DNA of 64,000 bases from Cephalopachus bancanus (lineage: Eukaryota; Chordata; Mammalia; Primates; Tarsiidae): positions 1,116,001 through 1,180,000 of the forward strand of contig JAPVLO010000161.1 in NCBI GenBank assembly GCA_027257055.1, read 5' to 3'. Each line of letters starts with the position of its first letter. The first letter of the stretch is position 1. This document shows, piece by piece, positions 23,383 to 33,818 of this stretch. The position numbers and the translations under genes were made by a program. Below the pieces are notes generated by a model. That model was not told where the DNA came from. It ran no database searches and saw only the letters and a list, made by a program, of their open reading frames with translations.

Positions 23383-23782
23383 ATTTCTTCTGCCAGATGC
23401 CATAAGTCATTACTCTTAAGTTCAACCTTCCACAAATCCCTAGGACATGGACACACTGCTGCTAAGTTATTTGCTAAGGCTTAACAAGGGTGGCCTTTGC
23501 TCCAGTTTTCAATAAGTTCTTCATTTTCATTTAATACTTCTTCAGCATGGTCTCCACTATCTATATTTCCATAAGTGTTTTGATCACAGTCACTTAATCC
23601 TTCTCAAAGAAGTTTCAAACTTTCCCCATCTTCCTGAATTCTTCTGAGCCATCCAAACTCTTCCAACTTCTGCCCATTATCCAATTTCAAAGCGGTTTTC
23701 ACATCTTCAGGTATCTTTATAGCAACACCCCACTCCTAATACAAATTTTTTTTGTATTAGTCCATTTTGTATTCCTACAAAG

Positions 23783-24199
23783 CAGGGGTCTCCAACCTAC
23801 GGGTCATTGACTGGTATCGGGCCACTCAGCAGGAAGTGAGCGGAGGGCGAGTAAGCAAAGCTTCATCTGTGTTTGTAGCTACCCCCCCATTGCTTGCATT
23901 ATCACCTGAGCTCTGCTTTCTGTCAGATCAGCAGTGGCATTGGATTCTCATAGGAGTGTGAACCCTATTGTGAACTGAGCATGCGAAGGATGTAGGTTGA
24001 ATGCTCCTTACGAGAATCTAATGCCTGATGATCTGAGGTGGAGCTCAGGCAGTGGTGCTAGTGTTGGGGAGTGGCTGCAAAAACAGATTAACACTAGCAG
24101 CGATGTTTGATGGCACTACCACCACCCTCCTCCCCAGTCCATGGAAAAATTGTCTTCCACTAAACTGGTCCTTGATGCCAAAATGGTTGGGGACCACAG
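23783..24199 (+). mobile_element. MER1-type hAT-Charlie transposon
   Basis: The terminal repeats 'caggggtctccaacc' and 'ggttggggacc' are inverted. The interior 'ctgagctctgctttctgtca' and 'gagaatctaatgcctgatga' is typical of MER1. The 8-bp target duplication 'ctacaaag' / 'ctataaag' lies at 23775-23782 and 24200-24207. It encodes nothing; the 64-codon frame inside is noise. Confidence 0.93.
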
Positions 24200-24507
24200 C
24201 TATAAAGTATTACCTGAAGCTGGGTAACTCAAAAGAAAAGAGATTTATTTAGCTCATGGTTCTGCATGGCACCAGCATCTGCTTGGCTTCTGGTGAGTCT
24301 CAGGAAGCTTTTATTCATGGTAGGAAGCATGAAGAGATGATATGTCACGTGATGAGAGCAGAAGCAAGAGAAAGGAGGAAGTTGTCATTCACTTTTATAC
24401 AACCACCTCTTGCATAAACTAAGAGTGAGAACTCACTCACCACTGCAAGAAAGGCACCAAGCCACTTATGAGAGATTTGCCTCCATGACCCAATTACCTC
24501 CTGCTGT

Positions 24508-24675
24508 GGAGTTTTGAGAGTAATCAGGTATGTTATTGAGAGTGCTGTGAATTCAACATGGGCATGGAGCAAATCACTTCATAGGCACAAGAGAGTTTGG
24601 TAGGGTAGCTCATAAGCTAAAATGAAAAGGATTCCATTACAGTAAACTATCTCAAGTGTGGCATCATTAAACAAG
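24508..24675. repeat. Unidentified ~165-bp repeat, copy A
   Basis: It interrupts the MaLR LTR between 'caattacctcctgctg' and 'tcccaccagcattaagg'. It begins 'gttttgagagtaatcaggta' and ends 'ctcaagtgtggcatcattaa'. A related copy (B, roughly 80% identical by eye) lies at about 25427-25866 and is itself split by an Alu. I do not recognise the family. Confidence 0.8.
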
Positions 24676-24779
24676 TCCCACCAGCATTAAGGTTCACATT
24701 TCATCATGAGATTTGGAGGGGGCAACATCTAAACTCTATTATCTGGGTAGTGGGTCTTCATGGAGTGATTTCTAATGGA

Positions 24780-25288
24780 TGTGGTAGACTGAACAATGAT
24801 CACACACAGATATAGATATAAAGACCAAATCCCTGGAATATGTAAATATTATATGACTTGAAAAATTTATTTTTGCAGATGCAATGTAGTTGAGGATTTT
24901 GAGATGGATAGACTATCCTGGTTAACTCTATATTTTGTAAATACTAACACAAACATCCTTATGTGAGAGAAGCAGAGAGAAATTCAACATGTATGCACAG
25001 AGGAGAAGGTAATGTCAAGACGGAAAAGAGAGACATTTGAAGATACTGGCCTTGAGGATAGGAGTGATGGTGACTAAAAGTCGAGGAATACCACGAGCCA
25101 CTAGGAGCTGGAAGTGACAAAGAACAGATTCCTCTTTAGAGCCTCTGCTCTAAAGGTGACCCTGCTGACACCTTGATTTTGGCCCAGAGATACTAATTGT
25201 GGATTTTTAACCTGTAGAACTACAAGAGGATAAATTTCTGTTATTTTATGCTGCCGAGTTGTGATTTGTTACAGCAGTCTCAAGACAC
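24780..25288 (+). mobile_element. MLT1-type solo LTR, diverged
   Basis: 'tgtggtagactgaacaatga', 'tttttgcagatgcaatgtag', 'cctgctgacaccttgatttt' and 'aaatttctgttattttatgc' follow the order of a MaLR-class LTR on the plus strand. The target duplication is not clear. Confidence 0.65.
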
Positions 25289-25426
25289 TGTTGCAGTAGG
25301 AAAAAAAAGTTGATGATAAGACTAGAGGATGTAATGACATTGGAAGGAAAAAACAAAACAATGCTTTATAAAATTAATGCCTCACTCCCTTATGAAATTA
25401 AACAGAGTACCAAGTGTGGGATCTGT

Positions 25427-25866
25427 GGGGTTTGAGAGTACGCAGGCATGTTATTGAAATTGCTGTGAATTTGACATAGGCATGCAACATGTAACTTCAT
25501 AAGCACAAGATAATCTGGTAGGGTAACTTATAAGCCAAAATAAAAGGATTTCCAGCCAGGCGCGGTGGCTCATACCTACAATTCCAGCACTCTGGGAGGC
25601 TGAGGTGAGAGGACTGCCTGAGCAACTTGGTGAGACCTCATCTCCATAATAAATAAAAAAAGTAGCCGGGTGTAGTGGCTCAGGCCTGTAGTTCCTGCTA
25701 CTTGGAAGGCTGAGGCAGAGGGAGCGCCTGAGCCCAGTAGGTCGAAGGTGTGGTAGCCATGAGTGGCATGCCACTGCACCCCAACCTGGGTGACAGAGTG
25801 AGACTCCTATTTAAAAAAAGGGTTTCCATTGCAGTAAACGATCTCAAGTGTGGCATCAATAAGCAA
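25427..25866. repeat. Unidentified repeat, copy B, split by an Alu
   Basis: The left part (25427-25553) has 'gcaggcatgttattgaaatt' and 'aatctggtagggtaactt'; the right part (25826-25866) has 'gcagtaaacgatctcaagtg'. Together they align with copy A at 24508. The upstream sequence 'accaagtgtgggatctgtgg' echoes the unit's own end, which may hint at a larger parent unit. Confidence 0.75.
25554..25814 (+). mobile_element. Dimeric Alu (lineage type), inside repeat copy B
   Basis: 'agccaggcgcggtggctcat' to 'gagtgagactcctattt'. The target duplication 'aaaggatttcc' / 'aaagggtttcc' lies at about 25543-25553 and 25815-25825. The left arm lacks part of its end ('gcctgagcaacttggtgaga'). Confidence 0.9.
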
Positions 25867-25869
25867 GGT

Positions 25870-27024
25870 AAGGACATAATGATAGAGAGGAGATTGGGTT
25901 CTTCCAGCTCTCTCTATTGCTACTGAAATAATGTTAAATTCTGTGTTTGCCAATGAAACAATAAAACTCACAATATCTGCTCATGGGCTATGTCTACCAC
26001 CTGCTTTACTGTAATTAAAATGATGTTTAATATTCATAACAGTTGTTAGCTGAGTTCTTTGGGTCAACCATGGAAGGTAGCAGAAGATACACAAACTGGT
26101 ATTATTAAAAATATCTGCACACACACACACACACAAAAGAACACCATAACTATAGCATTTTGACTTCCCATAAAAACCTGATTCATAAAACAGAGCAAAA
26201 TTTGACAATGAAAGTTGTATATTCCCTTTGAGGAAAAAAAAGATGGACTATGTCTTAAATATAAAGAGACTAGGTTTTAAAATATAAAGAAATGAAGCAG
26301 ATAAAAACAAAGAGAGCAGTTTGCAAAATAAGCTGCAAAACATCATCAGAATTATATCTAAGAGATGTCTCCAGAATATAGAAGATAACTTTTACAATAA
26401 TTGAAAACAATGTATAGAATGATAAAAGGATACATTGTAAGAATTCAATTATCTTTATTTTTTCTTTGAAAAGAAAGATGATGGACATGGAAGTTGGAAC
26501 AAAAAGATCCAATCTGTTAATAAAAAACTTTCTCCCTCCCCTCTTTTGACGAGGAGGTAATGAAACAGCTAGTTCAAAATTTTATCTTTAAAACTGATAT
26601 GGAAGAGAAAAATCCTGAACTTATAAAAAATTCAAAGATTAGAAATCAGTAAGATAAAATAAGCTCAAATAAACAAGATGAATCTCTTGTGAAAATTTTA
26701 AATTTAAAGGATAAAAAGATAATCCTGTGAGCTTCAAACATTTACTTTCAGAGGTGTTAAAATCAAGCTAGCTTCAGATATTCTTTCTGCTGTTTTCAAG
26801 GCTTAAACATCTAATTTTATAGCACTTGTCAAGGCCCATATAGACATTCTCAGATCTGCAGTGTCTCAGGTTATATGTTATTCAATGTGCCTTTTAAAAA
26901 ATAACAATAAAAACTGAAAAATATTTTTTACAATGAATATATTCTCTTATGCTTTTTAAAGAACAGAAGATGATCATTGAAATAGAGTTATTGTATGGAT
27001 GATTAAAGGTAATGAGCATAATAA
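25870..27024. other. Unassigned AT-rich stretch with a short (CA)n
   Basis: (CA)9 lies at 26117-26135. The rest is A-rich, with no recognised repeat or gene. Confidence 0.4.
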
Positions 27025-27036
27025 AATATGAACTTT

Positions 27037-27327
27037 AGCTGGGCTCGGTGGCTCAGCCTGTAATCCCGCGCTTTGGGAGGCTGAGGTGAGTGGATTGCCT
27101 GAGCCTGTGGGTTCGAGACCTGCCTGGGCAACTTGGCGAGACCTCATCTCTACAATAATAATAATAAAAAAAATTAGCCGGGTGTGGTAGCGCACGCCTG
27201 TAGTTCCAGCTACTTGGAAGGCTGAGGCAGAAGGATCGCTGGAGCCCAGCAGGTCGAGGCTGCAGTGGCCAGGAGCGGCCACTGCACTCCAGCCTGGGTG
27301 ACAGAGTGAGACTCCAACTCAATAAAA
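27037..27327 (+). mobile_element. Dimeric Alu (lineage type), full length
   Basis: 'agctgggctcggtggctcag' to 'gagactccaactc'. The middle linker has an 'ataataataataaaa' expansion. Near-matching flanks 'aaaatatgaacttt' and 'aaaaatggactttt' mark a probable target duplication. Confidence 0.92.
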
Positions 27328-27332
27328 AAAAT

Positions 27333-28296
27333 GGACTTTTGCATGTGTAACATGAGTATTCCCAAATCCTTTATCTGCTTTCTTGTAATATTCAAATACC
27401 ATAGCCAGAAGCCCATCCTACAAATCCAAAGCATGTTCAGGGTCCTTCTGCTCTTGTTTATTGGAAGATTTTTGCTGTCCCTGGTCCACTTCACCCTCAA
27501 ATGTGAATATAGCCCACCTCACTCATTCCCTAAGCAACCAAAAACATGGAACTTGAATGTAAATCATATGAGATTAGGAATTTTGTCTGTTTCACACAGC
27601 ATGGTATTCACAGAACTTAAGAGTGATGTTCAGTGAATGAATGGATAATTGCTATTGTCAGTGACAATTTTTTTTGAAGCATGGATAATAGTGGTAGTGG
27701 TTAATGGTATTAAGCAAGACATGACTCAAAATTGGATTTTAGACCTCTCTGTCCTTAACATTTTATGGCTATATCTGCCAGCTTGTCTTCATACTAGTTT
27801 CTGTCCTAAGGTTTCTGTGGTCAATCTGTTCCTCTCTTTCAAATGTCCTCATCTCCTTCCTTCTCTGAGCTCAAAGGATCTGAAGGCTTTATTTCTCAGG
27901 CCTTCAATGTGAAAGAGTAGAAATCCATTTACTTTGAAGCACATCCTTATTTCTACTTGAATCAGCCATGTTAGTCCAGGGTTATATACCAAAGCCCAAA
28001 GGACTTTTACATGCATTCCAAAGTGAAATATGTATTCCCGACCTCCCCCAATTTTTATTTAATTTTTGAAGTTAGGAACTGACTACAATTCAAAAAGTAA
28101 TAATATTACCCTACATACTTGGCTTTATTTTCCCAGGTCCTATGTGATTGGTAATTTGAAATGTTGAAAGTAAGAATAATAAAGTTAATACCCCAAATAA
28201 AGATGACTGGGATAATGAAAACTAGAGAACAAAAATAAAAACTGAAAATTAAAAGAAACTTCTTCCTTAGAAAAGGAGATAAAAATACTGGTTTTG
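27333..28296. other. Mostly unassigned; possible L2 end at 27480-27650
   Basis: 'ttttgtctgtttcacacagc' followed by 'gttcagtgaatgaatggata' looks like a degraded sense L2 terminus. The 101-codon frame at 27331-27636 crosses it and the Alu edge, so it is not a gene. Confidence 0.4.
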
Positions 28297-30605
28297 AGAG
28301 CAAGATGGCAGAATGGAAAGTCTCTGTCTTTGTTTCCCAACGGAGACGTCAGCTTAGCTGCAATAGACAGTCCAAAGAGCCTTTATGAGAACTCTAGAAG
28401 CCAGCTAAAAAGTTTCAGCACACCAGGCAAAAGCAAAGCCAAGAGTACCTGCATTGAAACAGGTTAAAAACAAACCAAAAAAAGGTTTCATTTACTCACA
28501 ATAGTCCTTACCCCACACAGGTACAGCTCAGCATGATTGGAAGGAAATTACCAACTCACAGCATCTCCCACGGGAGCGAGAGAAACGATTGGAATGTGCA
28601 TCCTAATTTCCAGACTTTAGGGTGGTTACCAGGGGGACAGTCTCCCTCCTCACTTGACTAAAGTGCTGACAGGGAACTGGCATACTTTGGACGTCTGGGA
28701 GCCTCTGAAAACAAAGCTCAGCTTCTTGCAGCATCAAAGACCCTGCAGTACTACATATAGGCAGCAGAGGGAATAAGCAATCACACGACCTCTTAAAAAA
28801 GAAACTGGCACAGTGAACATAGTGGCATGGGCCTGGAGTCCTTGCTACTGAGGAGGCTGAGGTGGGAGGATTACTTGAGCCTAGGAATCTGAGGGTGTAA
28901 TGAGTTATGATCATGCTGCTGAACTCCATCCAACCTGAGCAATAGAGTAAGACCCTGTCTCAAAACAAACCAAACATGCAAACATAAGACAGGCAAAGTA
29001 CTCTAATGGTACATTACAAGCACAAGCCCAGAGAAGATTCCTGCCCAGAAAAGATTTGAGAAGCCCTCAGTATCTCTAGCCGGTCTGATTGGTAAAGGTC
29101 TTTTCCTGTATGCAGCCAGTCTAAACAGACTGAGAGAAGTGACTGTTTTACTAAATGCATAAGTCCCAGCAAAGAAATAACAAGGCATATTGAGAAACAG
29201 GGAAATATGGTCCAAGCAAAAGATGACAATAAATCTCTAGAAATTGATCCTAAAAAAACAAAGGCCTACACACTAACAAAAAATTGAAAATAATCATCTT
29301 AAAGAAACTCATTGAGTCACACAGGTAGGCAACCCCATGAAATTAGAAAAATGGGGAAAAAAGATAATATTATCAAAGAGGTAGATACTATAAAAAAATA
29401 ACCAAACATAAGTTCTGAAGTTGAAGAATGCAAAAACCAAACTGAAAAATTTACTGGAAAGTTTCAACAGAAGACTTTGTCAAGGAGAAGAAAGAATCAG
29501 TGTACTCAAAGACAGGTCTTTGGAATCATCTAATCAAAAGAACAAAAAGTAAAACAATGGAGGAAAGTGAAGAAAACCAAGGAATCTATGGGTCACGATC
29601 AAGCTGACCAACACACACATAATAGGAGTTGCAGAAGAATTGAGAGAAAAAGGTAGCAGGAAACTTATTTGAAGAAATAAGGGGTGAAAAATCTCCAAAT
29701 CTGATAAAGAAAATGCACCTTTAAATCGATGAAGGTCAAAGGACTCCAACTAGCATGATCTCAAAGAAGCCTACACTGAGACAAATGGAAATTAAACTGT
29801 CAAAAGTCTAAGACAAAGAGAGGAGTGCCCATAATATTATAAGCAGATTTTTCAGCAGAGACATTACAGAACAAAGGGAAGATTTCACCTTAAACCCATT
29901 AGGATAGCCACTATTACAATACAGCAGAAAGTGATAAACCTTGGTGAAGATGTGGAGAAATTGAAATCCTTGTGCACTGTTGATGAAAATGTAGAATGCT
30001 GCAGCTGTTGGTTTAAATATAAAAAGGTACAATGGTGAAAACAATATGGAGGTTATTCAAAAACATAAAAATGGAAATGATATCTTACTTAGCAATCTCC
30101 CTTCTGGGTATATATCTAAAGGAACTGGAATAAGATCTCAAGATATATTTGCACACACACGTTCATTGCAGTATTATTCACAATAGCCAATATGTGAAAG
30201 TAAAGTCACTGTCCACTGATGAATGAGGAGCAAAAGAAAATGTGGCAAATGCATGCAGTGAATTCAGCCTTTAAAAAGGAGAACATATTGTCATATGCTA
30301 CGACATAAATAAAAATTGAGGACATGCTGAGTGAAATAAGCCAGCTCCACAAAGACAAATACTGCCTGGTTCCACTCATATAACATATCTAAAGCAGTCA
30401 AGCTCTCAGAAACATAAAGTAGGGCAGTGGTTTCCAGGGGCATGCAGAAAGGGAAAAAGAGGGATCACTTTTCAATGGCAGAGCGTTTCAATTTTGCAAA
30501 ATGAAAAAGTTCTAGAGATCTGTTGCATAACAGTGTGCACATAGTTAACGGCACTGTACTGCATATTTAAACACAGTTAAGATGGTAAATTCTAAGGTAT
30601 AAATT
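28297..30605 (+). mobile_element. Degenerate L1/HAL1-like LINE, plus strand
   Basis: The 5' part 'gagcaagatggcagaatgga' and 'cctttatgagaactctagaa' resembles the L1M/HAL1 5' region. The middle 'aggagttgcagaagaattga' and 'acattacagaacaaagggaa' is ORF1-like. From 29887 on, 'attaggatagccactattac', 'tgtggagaaattgaaatcct', 'cattgcagtattattcacaa' and 'aagccagctccacaaagaca' is ORF2 end. The 3'UTR 'cataacagtgtgcacatagt' follows. All frames are broken. It may be two fused fragments (28297-29886 and 29887-30605). Confidence 0.75.
28804..28975 (+). mobile_element. Free Alu right monomer (FRAM-like)
   Basis: 'cagtgaacatagtggcatgg' through 'aactccatccaacctgagca' and 'agaccctgtctcaaaacaaa' is a single right-arm Alu monomer. 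It is inserted in the L1/HAL1-like element and is old. Confidence 0.75.
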
Positions 30606-30616
30606 TTTTACCAAAG

Positions 30617-30900
30617 TAAAAAATTATATTGATTTTTTTTTTTGTATGAGTATCTAAATATAAGTTGCAAGAGTCTGAAGTGTGTGAGATAATTACTGGT
30701 AGAATCATAAATAATTTGTTTATTTTTCACATCTTAGTAAGATTTAAAGCAAATAGTCTTTTGTATAGTGAGTGCTCAATAAATATCTCTGGAATAAATA
30801 AAATGATTTATTCATCAGAAGACAAAGAAGACAAATGATAATAAAGTACTTTAAAATATAACTTAAGATTTCATAACAAGAGCAAAAACTATTACTAAAA
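30617..30900. other. AT-rich with a possible L2 end
   Basis: 'gagtgctcaataaatatctc' followed by 'tggaataaataaaatg' (30772-30806) looks like an L2 3' terminus on the plus strand. Confidence 0.4.
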
Positions 30901-30911
30901 AGCGCAAACAA

Positions 30912-31104
30912 GACCTCATCTCTACAATAAATCAAAAAATCAGCCGGGCGTGGTAGCGCATGCCTGTAATTCCGGCTACTTGGAAGGCTGAGGCGGAAGG
31001 ATCGCCAGAGCCCAGCAGGTCGAGGCTGCGATGGCTGGGAGCGGTCACTGCACTCCAGTCTGGGCGACAGAGTGAGACTCCAACTCAAAAAAAAAAAAAA
31101 AAAA
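30912..31104 (+). mobile_element. 5'-truncated Alu with its own target duplication
   Basis: It starts inside the left arm at 'gacctcatctctacaataaa' and runs to 'gagactccaactc' and A20. The target duplication 'aaaaagcgcaaacaa' / 'aaaaagcacaaacaa' lies immediately outside both ends. It therefore inserted already truncated, a less common outcome for Alu than for L1. Confidence 0.9.
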
Positions 31105-31106
31105 AA

Positions 31107-31900
31107 GCACAAACAAATTAAATTCTAATTTTAAAAGGATGATAAGAAGTCCCAGATTGGATTTTTTTTTTCTCATTCATCTATTTGCCACATTTGAAAG
31201 AACTACTAAAACAAAATAGACTAGGAAAACTAAAATTATGTTTGGTCAATCACATAAATGAGAATAAACAGTCTGTGCTAGTAACTTAAAAGTCAAATCA
31301 GATATTAAATTTAAAATGGGCTATGTTATGCAAGATAATGCATAACAAAAAATAATAAAGTAAAATTGTTGGAAATTAAAACGTGTAGAAAGCACAATGT
31401 GGCAAAAGTCCTCAGCTTGCTATCATCAGCTTGTGACTAATTAAATGAGAAGAAATAGATAAGTAACATGATGAAAAAGAACAGGTAAATATTATCATAA
31501 TTTAAGTTCCCTACCAACTAGACATTTTTTGTTTACATGTTAACGGTTGTGTTCTTTTGTTCTCAAGACAAAATTTAATAAATGCTTTAAAAAATACAGG
31601 AAAAGGGCACCAAGTAATTATTGACAGGGGCAAAACTCAAAGACATAATAAGTGAAAAAGTAAATTTCAGGAGAAATTTTACAGTAAATCATCATAGTAT
31701 GAAGTGAACAAAATATGAAACAATTATAGACACAAATGCACATGCAATAGCAAAAGTCATGGGCATAAGAAACACCCCATTCAAGACGGCCTTACCTCTA
31801 ACGGTGGAAGAGAAATGTGGCAGAAAAGAGAATACATAAAGCTTCCACTGTTTTCTACATGGCAACCAGTTGCCTTTACATGACATATAACTGTGTAACT
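31107..31900. other. Unassigned AT-rich stretch
   Basis: No gene or repeat family is recognised. Confidence 0.4.
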
Positions 31901-31909
31901 CACTTTACC

Positions 31910-32200
31910 TGACCCCTGTCACCTGGCTTGTCTCCTCCCTTGCCACCTCTTCCCTTTCATAGGCTCAGCTCTACTGAATCTCAGTTATTCAATTGTGTCA
32001 CAGTTTTTCTTGTTTCTGAGGCTTGGGACATGTGTTGTGTCCTTACCTAAGCCTCACTTTACATATCTCAGGTTAAATGATGCTTCCCCTAGGATGATGC
32101 TTCCCCTAGGATATGCTCTCTTACATCAAGTTTAACTTTTGCAGTTTAACACTCCTGATAGCTCGTTAGTTTATAACTTCCTGATCATCCTTTGACCTCC
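31910..32200 (+). repeat. Possible L2 fragment with a 17-bp tandem duplication
   Basis: The pyrimidine-rich 'ccacctcttccctttcatag' to 'acctaagcctcactttacat' resembles sense L2 3' sequence. At 32077-32110 the 17-mer 'atgatgcttcccctagg' is repeated exactly in tandem. Confidence 0.45.
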
Positions 32201-32219
32201 AGGAAGGTAATAGGATACA

Positions 32220-32350
32220 CCGGCGAGGAGCATGAGCCAGGATACAGGAGAACCTGGTTCAGGTCCCCACATACTCTTTTACCAACTGGATTACCTTAGA
32301 CGAGTTAATTCATCCCTCTGACTATAGTTTTAATAATCTGCGAATAATCT
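32220..32350 (+). repeat. MIR fragment
   Basis: 'gagaacctggttcaggtccc' then 'accaactggattaccttaga' matches the MIR tRNA-like/core junction. Confidence 0.55.
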
Positions 32351-32358
32351 AGATCACT

Positions 32359-32476
32359 GTTTCCTACTCATGTAGAAGCAGGTGCACCAGGCTCCACACC
32401 CAAAGATACTGATGGGAAATTGTTTCTTTAAAGCTCCCAGGTGATTCTAATTAGTAGATTTGAGACTCACCTGGAT
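32359..32476. mobile_element. hAT MER5/MER20-like remnant
   Basis: 'cactgtttcctactcatgta' with 'aggctccacacccaaagata' and 'gctcccaggtgattctaatt' has the order of a MER5/MER20-type palindromic element. Confidence 0.5.
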
Positions 32477-32499
32477 GATCTCTGAAGCCACTTGACTAC

Positions 32500-32815
32500 T
32501 TATGTATGGTGTTCGTTTATGTGAATGTACCACAACTGATGTGTCCATTTTCTTATTGATGGCTGTCGTTTATTTCCAAATATTTGCTAATATGAGCAAT
32601 GCTTTCTTGTGTACATGTATATCTGTGCTAGAGTTCTGTAAGTTAAGTCCTTAAAAGGAAAATCACTGAATCATAGGATATATGCATCCTTACATTTTCT
32701 AACTATTACCAATTTATCTTCTAACATGGTTATATTTACATGTCCACTAGCAGTGGTCACCAGTTTTTATTCTATGTCTATGTGTGTACTTAATGTTGTC
32801 AGACTTTTTTATTCT
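32500..32815 (-). mobile_element. L1 fragment, antisense ORF2 3' region
   Basis: 'gaatgtaccacaactgatgt', 'aaatatttgctaatatgagc' and 'catgtccactagcagtggtc' follow the usual antisense L1 order. It is heavily diverged. Confidence 0.65.
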
Positions 32816-32819
32816 AAAT

Positions 32820-33815
32820 TTTTGGAGTAAAAACTTGGAATAAAATTCTCCAAGAATAAGCAGTTCTTAATGTCCAGTTCCCCTTTGCTGACATCCTATG
32901 GATGTGCTTAGTCTGCCTGTTGAGCACATTTCTTGAGAGAGCACCTGCCTTAATATTCCGTGTGCTCTGTGCACACACAATGGAAACTAAATCTGAAACG
33001 GAGAAGCTCTGTTCTTGTTTCTCTTTATATTTCAGCGTGTTTGAAGATGTCAAGTCTATAGTTGTCTATGGTCACATTATTACAGCTTACTATAAAACTA
33101 ATAGGAATTGATAGTAATTATAAGTTTGGAATGTTTAGATCAATTTTTAACTACATTGATAAATGTAATGATGACTCGGAAAATGACTTTATGTTACTAG
33201 ATCAATGACAAAGAGGCATCTTCTAAATGAGTGGGTAGAATGTACATGTAGCAAGTTCCTGGAGCCTTCAGATGGTTACATAATTCTTCTTCGTGTGTAT
33301 GTACATGGTTTGTGCAATCCAGTCTAAAGAACTCGAGTGTCAGATCCCTTGAAAACTGCTTTCTTAGCCTTTGAAGACATTGAGGCGATGTCCTAGGAGA
33401 AATGATATAGGAAATATAAAATGGACCGGCAGTTATATTTGACCATATGAAGTTAGACCTAGAGTGCTTTTTAGAATGGGAAGCTGCCCTAAAAAAAAAA
33501 AACCTAATAGGTTAAAGCTCATAAAAATATTAAAGTATGAGTCCCATGAAGGTATAATATTATTTCTTGTCCTCCTCAGTCATGGGATAGTGAAATAATT
33601 ATAGTGGAGAAGTATGATTTTGAGAATATTTTCTAAATTCACTAATGCCACATTCAACAGGGCCCTCATTCACAGAGATGTCAGTTCACTTTCAGGTTTA
33701 GAAGCAAAGTTATTTGGTTGTCTGCCTCCTTGGGAGCTGTAAGAGGATGACTTGGAGAACACAAATTCTGATTGTATAAAAGCTGTTTTGAGTTTCTCTT
33801 CTCATTCCAGAACAC
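32820..33815. other. Repeat-poor, no gene seen
   Basis: No transposable element is recognised. A 69-codon frame at 32902-33111 lacks motifs. Confidence 0.4.
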
Positions 33816-33818
33816 CAA

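Larger units (their letters stand above)
21226..24741 (-). mobile_element. Full-length MaLR (MST/THE1-like) provirus, antisense
   Basis: It comprises two LTRs (21226-21629 and 23753-24741, the second enlarged by insertions) and an interior. Flanking it is an exact 5-bp target duplication 'tctgg' at 21221-21225 and 24742-24746, as expected for this ERV3-related nonautonomous group. LTR text 'tgtattagtctatttttcat', 'gggttatttataaagaaaag' and 'atttcaacatgagatttaga' is read on the opposite strand. The interior phrases 'ctcccaggcagccctacccc', 'ctgcagcaggcttctgcctg' and 'tgggaagagcaaccttgaag' are typical of MST/THE1 interiors, which have no functional gag, pol or env. Nested inside are an AluJ-like copy plus L1 piece, a MER1-type element and an unidentified repeat. 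Confidence 0.93.
23753..24741 (-). repeat. MaLR LTR, second copy, interrupted twice
   Basis: 'tgtattagtccattttgtat' to 'ggcaacatctaaactctatta'. It is split by a MER1-type element (23783-24199) and by an unidentified 165-bp repeat (about 24508-24675). Removing both leaves an LTR of about the same length as the first copy. Confidence 0.9.

Noticed and set aside
32240..32262. tRNA B-box-like 'ggttcaggtcccc'
   Set aside because: It belongs to a MIR fragment; no cloverleaf can be folded around it.
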